From positions 1 through 11,678 of the forward strand of contig JAJYEJ010000030.1 in the NCBI GenBank assembly GCA_021785805.1: DNA of 11,678 nt, written 5' to 3'. The notes under the pieces are model-generated. The model worked only from the letters and a program-made list of their open reading frames with translations. It was not told the origin of the DNA and searched no databases. Positions 6,092 through 11,678 of the stretch are shown piece by piece (position 1 is the stretch's first letter; each line of letters opens with the position of its first letter). Made by a program: the position numbers and the translations under genes. The stretch comes from Microcaldota archaeon. GTDB lineage: Archaea > Micrarchaeota > Micrarchaeia > Micrarchaeales > Micrarchaeaceae.

Positions 6092-7399
6092 ATGTACATC
6101 GATAATAGGACGAAGAAGGAATTGATAGTATCTGCAGCTATCATCGCGGTTGTCGCAATCGCAGCGTCGTATGTGTTACTGCTGCATTTCGCATGCGGGG
6201 CGAAGCCTGGCGGGTGCGGTGCGCAGCGTGTGGTAAATACCACCGCCTCTCATTCCGACTGGATATCGCTGCAGATAACGGATCCTCCGTATGTGCCCCA
6301 GAATACTACGTCGCTGATTTTGAGCTATAAAGGCATTGAGCTGCACCAGTCCGGTACATCGGACGCTACAGGTTCCATTACGCTCAATGCAAGCGGCAGC
6401 ATTAACCTGCTTAACCTTACGAACCATACCTATGTGGTGGCCGTAGCTAAGACACAGTCGACCAAGGCATTTGACGGCTTCATGCTTACAGGAGCGTCCG
6501 GAGCCATCGTGATCGATGGGGTCAGCTATCCGATAACCATACCGAATGGCACGTTGACATTGGGCGTGCCTGGAGGGTTTGGCGGGGCGAACGAGTCCGT
6601 TCTCGTCGATTTATCATCATCGGCCATCCAGTTGTATGGAAGCAACCAGAGCTTTACCATTGTGCCTTCAGCTAGGACCGCCGTCATCAGCGGCTCAAAC
6701 GCACCGCTTGCCGAAGGAACGGTTTCGCTTATGAACTCGTCGGAAAGGGCTTCGCTCGGGGAGCTTAACTTCTCCATGGTGTTGAGCGGCGTCGCCATAC
6801 AGCAGAACGGGAGCGTTATGAGGATAACAGCCAGGGTGATCGACACCGGAAGCGGTCCGGTCACATTGAAGCACCTGCTCATCTATGGGGTGATGGCCGT
6901 ATACACCAACAACTCCGTCCTGTTCACTGCGCCTATGCAGAGAAGCTTAGGCGGAGGCGGAGGGGGACCGCCGGTAAAGGGCAGAGGGCCAGTGACAAAT
7001 TCCACGGCCAACAAGACCAAGAACGCCACATCGATCAATTTCGGCACTGGGGGGCTTTCTTCCATGATAGCGAGGGACCTGAATCTGGACTTCAACAGCT
7101 CGAGGGTAAACACCACAGTACATGATGCGTTGGAATTCCAGGCGGCTTATCACGACCAATTGAATTTCGTGGTCCTACCGGGCAACGTGTTGTCGCTTCC
7201 GTTCACCGCAGGGGATGCCGCATCCGGAGGCGGATTGGGCCTGACCCCAGGAGAAGAGACCAATCTTACATACTACGGGATTGCGCAGCTCGGAAGCAAC
7301 CATATGACAGTCGCTTTCATACCGAACCAGACCTATGACGCTGTGCTGATAGGCGACAACGGTTCTTACTCGGAGACCCCTGCAGTTGCAGGCACCTGA
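6092..7399 (+). CDS. Membrane-anchored DUF4382-like surface glycoprotein
   Basis: This 435-residue protein is probably held on the outer face of the membrane. Residues 11-33 form a hydrophobic signal anchor after a basic TKKE, followed by CGAKPGGCG (C35, C42). Residues about 56-200 match the pattern of DUF4382 domains: a start around SLQITDPPYVPQNTT, the ASGSINLLNLTN segment, the VIDGVSYPITIPNG strand pair, and VLVDLSSS followed by FTIVPSARTAVI. A second beta-rich region covers about 205-280. A Gly/Pro-rich and Asn/Thr/Lys linker (about 286-314) leads to a C-terminal beta-rich domain (about 315-435). I count 20 N-x-S/T sequons outside the membrane, which suggests heavy N-glycosylation. The promoter favours ATG 6092; the 52 codons in frame upstream look non-coding. 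The biological role of DUF4382 is unknown to me. The gene diverges from tes. Confidence 0.86.
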   Translation: MYIDNRTKKELIVSAAIIAVVAIAASYVLLLHFACGAKPGGCGAQRVVNTTASHSDWISLQITDPPYVPQNTTSLILSYKGIELHQSGTSDATGSITLNASGSINLLNLTNHTYVVAVAKTQSTKAFDGFMLTGASGAIVIDGVSYPITIPNGTLTLGVPGGFGGANESVLVDLSSSAIQLYGSNQSFTIVPSARTAVISGSNAPLAEGTVSLMNSSERASLGELNFSMVLSGVAIQQNGSVMRITARVIDTGSGPVTLKHLLIYGVMAVYTNNSVLFTAPMQRSLGGGGGGPPVKGRGPVTNSTANKTKNATSINFGTGGLSSMIARDLNLDFNSSRVNTTVHDALEFQAAYHDQLNFVVLPGNVLSLPFTAGDAASGGGLGLTPGEETNLTYYGIAQLGSNHMTVAFIPNQTYDAVLIGDNGSYSETPAVAGT

Positions 7400-7421
7400 G
7401 GATTATAGGCAGGGGGCAAAC

Positions 7422-7430
7422 AAATTTAAA
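7422..7430 (+). promoter_or_regulatory. TATA box of the RpiB-like/HTH operon
   Basis: AAATTTAAA is centred about 34 bases before the TTG start at 7460, predicting a short leader of 8-10 bases. It lies 23 bases behind the glycoprotein stop, so the two-gene unit has its own promoter. A run of five T at 7434-7438 could also help end upstream transcription. Confidence 0.55.
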
Positions 7431-7459
7431 CCGTTTTTGCGTATAATGTTCGTGGTTCT

Positions 7460-8095
7460 TTGAGGTTTTACATCATAAGCGACAATACACGCAACAGTAT
7501 CACAGTGGCGAATGAGATAAACAGCAATGGGAGCACTGCGATAATAAGCGAGAAGGATGGAAGCGACCAACGTACCGCAATCCTGGACCTCAAGGAGAAT
7601 GTGGATGTTGACGATTTCTGTGTCGTAATAAACAGGAGCCCGAAGGAGTTCACTATCGCGGCCAACAAGATCCAGGACGCGCGTGCAGTCTTATGCAAGG
7701 ACCGGGAGGATTCCGCAGAGGCCTACGACGCTAAGGCCAACGTGCTCATATTCGATTCCAAGGTAGATACGGATACGCTGGTTGATGTGATTGACGGGGT
7801 ACTGTCCAGGAGCGGAAAAGGGGTGCAGTCACACGCGAAGGCCAAGGCTTATCAGGAGCAGCCGCAGCAGGCGGATGCTGATGGCATACAGCCTATGCGG
7901 CAGCCAAAAGGCAACCCATTGAAAGACGTCATGGACAGGTTCACCAAGGGAACTGGAAGCCAATCACAGGACAGCCAGCCCAGGAGGCAGATGCAGACGG
8001 GAGGTTCAGCGGCCCCTGCAAAAAGAAAGAGCAACAAGGGGATTTTCGGGTCGCTCAAGGATGCCTTGGGATTGGAGGAGGATGAAGAGGAATAG
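7460..8095 (+). CDS. Degenerate RpiB-like protein with disordered tail
   Basis: Residues 1-115 of this 211-residue protein resemble the RpiB/LacAB sugar-phosphate isomerase fold. The best match is FTIAANKIQDARAVLC (64-79), then SAEAYDAKANVLIFDSKV, against the IAANK...IRAVVC and NVLAFGSRV strands of RpiB. The catalytic features are lost: the Cys-Gly-Thr-Gly anion-hole segment is replaced by N58-R-S-P, the His-Asn-Asp element by Tyr-Asp-Ala, and the first loop is SDNTR instead of a [SC]DH[AV]G motif. Isomerase activity is therefore unlikely. Residues 116-190 are Gln/Ser/Lys-rich and probably disordered. The end is a basic patch (AKRKSNK), a short amphipathic GIFGSLKDALGL and an acidic EEDEEE. 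The start is TTG, the only start codon that fits the promoter and the conserved first strand RFYIISD. The HTH gene follows after one base, so a regulatory or scaffold role is the working idea. Confidence 0.85.
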   Translation: MRFYIISDNTRNSITVANEINSNGSTAIISEKDGSDQRTAILDLKENVDVDDFCVVINRSPKEFTIAANKIQDARAVLCKDREDSAEAYDAKANVLIFDSKVDTDTLVDVIDGVLSRSGKGVQSHAKAKAYQEQPQQADADGIQPMRQPKGNPLKDVMDRFTKGTGSQSQDSQPRRQMQTGGSAAPAKRKSNKGIFGSLKDALGLEEDEEE

Positions 8096-8096
8096 G

Positions 8097-8450
8097 ATGT
8101 ACACCAATTGCAACAGCGTAATCAAACTGACTATACCTGCCCTGCGGATAAGCGTCGCATGCAAGCTTAAGAAGGTGTATAATCTCAACGAGGTAGAAAT
8201 AGCCAGGCGTGTAGGCATAGCACAAGCCGCGGTGAGCAAGTACCTTAATGGCAGGTACTCGGCTAGGATAGGGAAGGTACGCGGCATTGTGGAATCGATA
8301 GGGCTGGACGCGCCGATAGTCAAGGCGTTGAGTAAGGCCGGCTACGACAGGAAGCATATCTCCTTACTGATAGACGCTGCCGCTTTGAACTCTACCCTCG
8401 CGGAAAAGACGATCAAGATTCTGAAATTATCTCCCTCTGTTTCTAAATGA
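8097..8450 (+). CDS. Small XRE-like HTH transcriptional regulator
   Basis: This 117-residue protein fits the archaeal helix-turn-helix regulators of COG2522. The pre-helix IPALRISVACKL (13-24) and the HTH LNEVEIARRVGIAQAAVSKY (30-49) with NGR after it match the family pattern of a Q-A-A-V-S-x-Y-L-x-G recognition helix. Residues about 60-117 form a further helical region with no recognised ligand site. The ATG at 8097 comes one base after the TAG of the RpiB-like gene, with GAGG 6 bases upstream; translation of the two is probably coupled. An in-frame ATG at 8082 and the extension to 8061 lie inside the upstream gene and are less likely. The gene has no promoter of its own that I can see. Its 3' end overlaps the convergent TRAX-like gene by 24 bases. 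The target operator is unknown. Confidence 0.86.
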   Translation: MYTNCNSVIKLTIPALRISVACKLKKVYNLNEVEIARRVGIAQAAVSKYLNGRYSARIGKVRGIVESIGLDAPIVKALSKAGYDRKHISLLIDAAALNSTLAEKTIKILKLSPSVSK

Positions 8451-9002
8451 TAGGATATCGCTTCCTGCGTTCTCCAGCTGTATCCTGGCTACGTCCTGTT
8501 TCTTCCTGAACCCTGGAAGCACCGCCTCCGCAAACCTTATGCTACGCGTGCCGTCGTATATGCCCTTCATTATCTCGAAGTACGATTCGGCGTCCTTTAT
8601 CTCCTCCTGCCTTAGGGACTCGAGTATTTCCCGCTTAAGCTCGCCGGTAACGTCCATCAGGCCCATGAGATACGCATCAGGGTCCACGCCGATCTCCGAC
8701 ATCCTTGGAACCCCATTCCCTGCCATTATATCGTAGAACACCTGCGCTTCCACGTATTCCTGGTATGCCTGCTGCGTGTTGTACTTGAACTGGGTATCGA
8801 TTCCCTGCAATGATTTGACCTTCCCCTTCATCTCCTTGATCACTGCCGCGGCTTTCTTCGTGTCGCCGTTGTGCATCATGGTTATCGCTTGCCCAGCGGA
8901 CCTTATCACTTCCCGGGACAGCTGCATCACCCTGTCGAATGCCTCCTGCTTCGCAGCAAGGCTTTCCGCCACATTCTCCACATCCTGATCCAGGTTCTTC
9001 AT
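8427..9002 (-). CDS. TRAX/translin-family ribonuclease
   Basis: This 191-residue all-helical protein belongs to the translin/TRAX family (COG2178). Family marks are FDRVMQLSREVIRSAGQAI (22-40), the NTQQAYQEYVEAQVFY segment (75-90), VDPDAYLMGLMDVTGELKREIL (106-127), an EIMKGIYDG helix (143-151) and a final LPGFRKKQDVAR (162-173). The four acidic residues that form the RNase site in TRAX appear to be kept: E82 and E85 in QEYVEA, D117 and E121 in DVTGE. The protein is therefore more TRAX-like than translin-like and probably cuts RNA as a homo-oligomer, as reported for archaeal C3PO-like proteins. The start is set by AGGTGA (9012-9007) 4 bases before the ATG. It lies 95 bases behind the OGG1-type gene on the same strand and may be transcribed with it. 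The 3' end overlaps the HTH gene tail-to-tail. Confidence 0.92.
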   Translation of the reverse strand: MKNLDQDVENVAESLAAKQEAFDRVMQLSREVIRSAGQAITMMHNGDTKKAAAVIKEMKGKVKSLQGIDTQFKYNTQQAYQEYVEAQVFYDIMAGNGVPRMSEIGVDPDAYLMGLMDVTGELKREILESLRQEEIKDAESYFEIMKGIYDGTRSIRFAEAVLPGFRKKQDVARIQLENAGSDILSFRNRGR

Positions 9003-9006
9003 TTGC

Positions 9007-9012
9007 TCACCT
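9007..9012 (-). promoter_or_regulatory. Strong SD site of the TRAX-like gene
   Basis: The minus strand reads AGGTGA, 4 bases before the ATG at 9002. It is the clearest SD motif in the window and suggests that this gene is translated from a leadered or internal operon transcript, unlike the leaderless first genes. The rest of the gap to 9097 holds an A-rich AAATAAAAAC stretch that is too close to the SD to be its TATA box. Confidence 0.7.
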
Positions 9013-9097
9013 TGTTGTTCTTGTTTTTATTTCTTCTTGAATGCAAATTGTAGTGGAGACCGCGCAGCCATGATGATTGCTCTTCCACTTGAATATT

Positions 9098-9997
9098 TCA
9101 GGCATATGCTCCGACCTCCTCGTCCATCTGCCTGCCGCCCCAGAACAGGTACTGCTGGAAGTAGCCTTTGTACTTACCATAGCGTTCGTCGGCGAATCTC
9201 CTTAGTTGCTTCGGTGTTTTCTTCCTCCCTTTGAAATACACCCTTTCCATCGTCCTTTTCACCCAGACGTCGATCGGAAATGCCTCTGTATTGCCGTAGC
9301 CCATGAGCGCTATGCAATCGGCTACCTTCTCTCCGACCCCGTTTATCTCCATCAACGCTTCCGTGAGCTTATCATAGTCCGTTGGGTTCAATTTGTATAT
9401 GTCCAGATTATACGTGCAGTACTCGGCCGCATGCTTCACGTATCTTGCCCTGAAGCCTGTCCCGCACCCCATAAGGTCTTTCACCGACGCCCCAAGCAGG
9501 TCCTTGCTTTCCGGGAACGAATGAGCTATCGTCCTCCCGGTGTTGTCCTTTATCGGCTGACCGTAGCGCTCTTTTAGCGCCCGTACTATCTTCCTGATCC
9601 TTTTTACGTTGTTGAACTGCGATATGATGAAGCATAGGGTCGTCTCCCATGGGTCATTCACCGTCAGCCGCATCCCATAGTACCGCCTTATGGCTTCATC
9701 GGTGAACCTGTCGGTATTTATGATCCTGTAAATCCTTTTCATGTCGTCACCGAGCCTGAACCGCTTCACGGCATCGCGCATCGCGATACCGAGTTCCTTG
9801 CTCATCACCGTAAGTGTGCCTTTCTCATTCCCTCCGGACTGCCCTACGCTCACTATCGTGCGTCCCATGGTATACAGAATGCTGTTGCTGCCCGGATTGT
9901 AATCCGCGTGGAACGTCAGCGGCTGAGCGCTCTCGAACGTATGCCTCAGATCGAACACCGATATCGGTATGTTGCCTGTCGAGGCATCTGTTGTCAT
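9098..9997 (-). CDS. ogg: OGG1-type 8-oxoguanine DNA glycosylase/AP lyase
   Basis: The enzyme removes oxidised guanine from DNA and nicks the backbone. This 299-residue protein has the three OGG1 parts. An N-terminal beta domain (about 1-75) carries the FDLRHTFESAQPLTF segment, where human OGG1 has FxLxxTxxxGQxFRW, so the Gly-Gln and Trp are lost. The helical region begins LTVNDPWETTLCFIISQFNN (111-130). The helix-hairpin-helix is EINGVGEKVADCIALMG (217-233), with the catalytic lysine K224 and catalytic aspartate D243 in FPIDVWVKR. The cytosine-reading Arg pair is probably R133 and R183 (GFRARYV), while the first Asn of the human NNN is F128 here. No iron-sulfur cysteine cluster is present, unlike Nth/MutY. 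The ATG overlaps the GlyRS stop as ATGA, so the gene is the second in a translationally coupled operon. Confidence 0.92.
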   Translation of the reverse strand: MTTDASTGNIPISVFDLRHTFESAQPLTFHADYNPGSNSILYTMGRTIVSVGQSGGNEKGTLTVMSKELGIAMRDAVKRFRLGDDMKRIYRIINTDRFTDEAIRRYYGMRLTVNDPWETTLCFIISQFNNVKRIRKIVRALKERYGQPIKDNTGRTIAHSFPESKDLLGASVKDLMGCGTGFRARYVKHAAEYCTYNLDIYKLNPTDYDKLTEALMEINGVGEKVADCIALMGYGNTEAFPIDVWVKRTMERVYFKGRKKTPKQLRRFADERYGKYKGYFQQYLFWGGRQMDEEVGAYA

Positions 9998-11466
9998 TGC
10001 ATCCCAAAAGATTTGCTGAAGAATTCAGTAAGATCCTTGATGGCTATCCTATCCTGTTTCTTGTCGTCCCTGTGCCTTACCGTGACTGTGTCATAGTTGC
10101 CGGAGTTCTTGTCTACGCTATCGAAGTCGACTGTCACGCAGAATGGCGTCCCTATTTCATCCATCCGCGCATATCGTCTGCCTATTGAACCGGATAAATC
10201 CGTCACTGCCTTGAAACGCTTCTTGAGAGTTTTGTATATCTCGTCTGACCTCTTGCTAATGGATTCGTCTTTCTGGAGCGGAAATATGGCAATCTGGTAT
10301 GGAGCCATGCTCTTCGGTAGGCTGAGCACCATTCGTTCTCCGTCCTTGTGGTAGAATACATCTATCAGCATCCATACGTTCCTGTCGACCCCGAAGCTCA
10401 GCTCAAGGATATGGGGCATTACCCTCTTGCCATCGACATTCACCGATAGGTCCTGGTTTGAGCCCTTGCTATGGCAGGACAGGTCGTAGTCGCCCCTGTA
10501 GTGGAGTCCGCCGACCTCTTTGAAGCCGTTCCAGCTTTCGATGTCCACTTCCATGTCCATGTGTACCTTGTTGTAGAACGCCTTCTCATCGCCCCCCTTC
10601 TCGAGGAACCTGAACTTCTCTTCGGGGATTCCGATCACCTCCGTGTAGAACTTGTGTATGTATGCCATGTGGTAGACGTAGAACTCCGGTATGTTATACT
10701 TCTTCGCTATTTCCACGGGCGTAGACCTTTCGGCTTGCTTCGTGGCGTAAGGGACCACGTTCATCTTTACACCCATGTACTCGCTGATGTCCGGTTTCCA
10801 GTCGTCCGGGTCGAAGAATATCTGCAGTTCCGCCTGTATCAGCTCCCTCATCCTGTATAAGCCCTGCCTTGGCGATATCTCGTTCCTGTACGCCTTGCCT
10901 ATCACCGCCAATCCCATAGGCAGGGTCTTCCTTAAGGCGTTAAACTCCCTGAAGAAGTTGATGTATGCCGACTGGGCAGTCTCAGGCCTCAAGTAACCCT
11001 TGTCCGCCTTCTCGGGGCCTAGATTCACGTCTATCATCATGTTGAAAGCCTTGGCAGGAAGAAGGGCGCCTTTGTCCTTTGGACATCTTATGCTGTTTTC
11101 CTTTACGGCTTTATCGATATCGTCTGCGGTCGCGCCCTCTGAGACCGTTATTCCGAGGTCCGATAGCAGCACATCTGCCCTATAGTAAGTGTGGCACTTT
11201 GAGCAACCTATAAGTATGTCGTTGAACCGGGCTGCATGACCTGATGCTACAAGGACCTTCTCAGGCATTATCGTCGCTCCCTCTATCAGGAAGCAGTCCT
11301 CCTTTGCGTCTATGAAGTATGACAGCCACAGGTTCTCGAACCTCCTCTTTACGAGCGCCCCTAGGTGCCCGTAATCGTAAAGGCCAGCCTTCGACCCGTA
11401 TATCTCCGCGCTCTGCCAGAAGAAGCCTTTCGCCTTGGCGAACGCCAGCATGTCATCTATGTTCAT
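9994..11466 (-). CDS. glyS: Glycyl-tRNA synthetase (class II, alpha2 type)
   Basis: This 490-residue enzyme charges tRNA-Gly with glycine in the cytoplasm. It starts with the GlyRS N-terminus GFFWQSAEIYGSKAGLYDYG (14-33). GYLRPETAQ (157-165), motif 2 YRNEISPRQGLYRMRE (193-208) and motif 3 LSFGVDR (356-362) form the class II catalytic core. Residues about 385-485 are the anticodon-binding domain. A zinc-ribbon-like insert begins C88-S-K-C91 and continues to C128-P-K-D, where many homologues have a second C-x2-C; the fourth Cys is absent. The length is near that of short bacterial-style alpha2 enzymes and below the usual archaeal-eukaryotic size, so the inserts are compact. The ATG at 11466 is the first start after two TATA boxes. 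The gene leads the operon that continues into ogg by a 4-base overlap. Confidence 0.98.
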   Translation of the reverse strand: MNIDDMLAFAKAKGFFWQSAEIYGSKAGLYDYGHLGALVKRRFENLWLSYFIDAKEDCFLIEGATIMPEKVLVASGHAARFNDILIGCSKCHTYYRADVLLSDLGITVSEGATADDIDKAVKENSIRCPKDKGALLPAKAFNMMIDVNLGPEKADKGYLRPETAQSAYINFFREFNALRKTLPMGLAVIGKAYRNEISPRQGLYRMRELIQAELQIFFDPDDWKPDISEYMGVKMNVVPYATKQAERSTPVEIAKKYNIPEFYVYHMAYIHKFYTEVIGIPEEKFRFLEKGGDEKAFYNKVHMDMEVDIESWNGFKEVGGLHYRGDYDLSCHSKGSNQDLSVNVDGKRVMPHILELSFGVDRNVWMLIDVFYHKDGERMVLSLPKSMAPYQIAIFPLQKDESISKRSDEIYKTLKKRFKAVTDLSGSIGRRYARMDEIGTPFCVTVDFDSVDKNSGNYDTVTVRHRDDKKQDRIAIKDLTEFFSKSFGMQ

Positions 11467-11486
11467 GGTGGATCACAGTACTAGAC

Positions 11487-11512
11487 TATATTTATGAGAA
11501 ATGGTTATATAT
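11487..11512 (-). promoter_or_regulatory. Tandem TATA boxes of the GlyRS operon
   Basis: Two TATA-like elements lie before glyS on the minus strand: ATAAATATA (11495-11487), centred 25 bases from the ATG and predicting a leaderless mRNA, and ATATATAA (11512-11505), predicting a leader of about 17 bases. The bases just before the ATG (GATCCACC) are not an SD motif, which favours the leaderless start. Confidence 0.5.
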
Positions 11513-11614
11513 CGGTTGGTTCTTGGCTCTCCTCTCCGGTCACGCATATCAGTAATCAGGCGACGTGTTAACGCATCACTCTTGCAGGTATTTATGCATT
11601 GGGGCAAACCAAAG

Positions 11615-11623
11615 TTTTATATA
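11615..11623 (+). promoter_or_regulatory. Promoter of a plus-strand gene beyond the right edge
   Basis: TTTTATATA predicts a plus-strand start near 11643-11645. Two start signals follow. CGGTG (11656-11660) precedes a TTG at 11666 that would open M-P-K-E, and an AAGGAGA SD motif (11672-11678) ends the window. Either way a gene diverging from glyS begins at or just past the edge. The remaining bases from 11513 to 11614 show nothing else I can support. Confidence 0.5.
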
Positions 11624-11678
11624 GAAGGGCGAAGATAACAATCTGCTAATTCCATCGGTGTTATATTGCCTAAGGAGA

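Noticed and set aside
8061..8096. An earlier start for the HTH gene at 8061 or 8082.
   Set aside because: These would place the start inside the RpiB-like gene. The ATG at 8097 has a suitable GAGG 6 bases upstream and fits the stop-start coupling.
9070..9076. ATGATGA on the plus strand, a box C motif of C/D guide RNAs.
   Set aside because: No box D (CTGA) or C'/D' pair lies at a proper distance within the gap.

Overview
The window reads as a stretch of an archaeal chromosome, most likely from a DPANN lineage close to Micrarchaeota. The evidence is a class III (type IV pilin-like) signal peptide with the SAMEYLMTYGWAI core, archaeal TATA boxes about 25 bases before starts, SD motifs of the AGGTGA type, a dimeric class II glycyl-tRNA synthetase with archaeal motifs, a prokaryotic TRAX/translin, an OGG1-type glycosylase and a tetraether lipid synthase homologue. 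The lineage call is inference from family content; no rRNA gene is present.

Layout. Bases 1-322 hold no convincing complete gene, but the minus strand can fold into a branched RNA behind a TATA-like box, and a minus-strand gene may begin at base 17 and leave the window. From 323 to 5923 four genes run on the minus strand: a secreted eight-repeat beta-propeller, a TRM11-type tRNA methyltransferase, an unknown cysteine-free protein, and the radical SAM tetraether synthase (tes). The last two form a two-gene unit in the order tes, then unknown. A perfect 22-base palindrome centred on a TATA box lies before tes. From 6092 to 8450 three genes run on the plus strand: a membrane-anchored DUF4382-like glycoprotein, a degenerate RpiB-like protein with a disordered tail, and an HTH regulator one base behind it. 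From 8427 to 11466 the minus strand carries glycyl-tRNA synthetase, an OGG1-type DNA glycosylase overlapping it by 4 bases, and a TRAX-like nuclease. The right end holds a plus-strand promoter for a gene outside the window.

Theme. The genes fall into membrane and surface biology (tes, propeller, DUF4382 glycoprotein), RNA and translation (TRM11-like enzyme, TRAX, GlyRS) and repair (OGG1). The most unusual items are: the tes homologue, which carries an extra C-terminal tail with three CGC motifs partly made by a 24-base direct repeat, and its unknown partner gene, which may have an HMA-like fold without metal-binding cysteines; the RpiB-like protein that lost the sugar isomerase active site; and the unassigned structured region at the left end.
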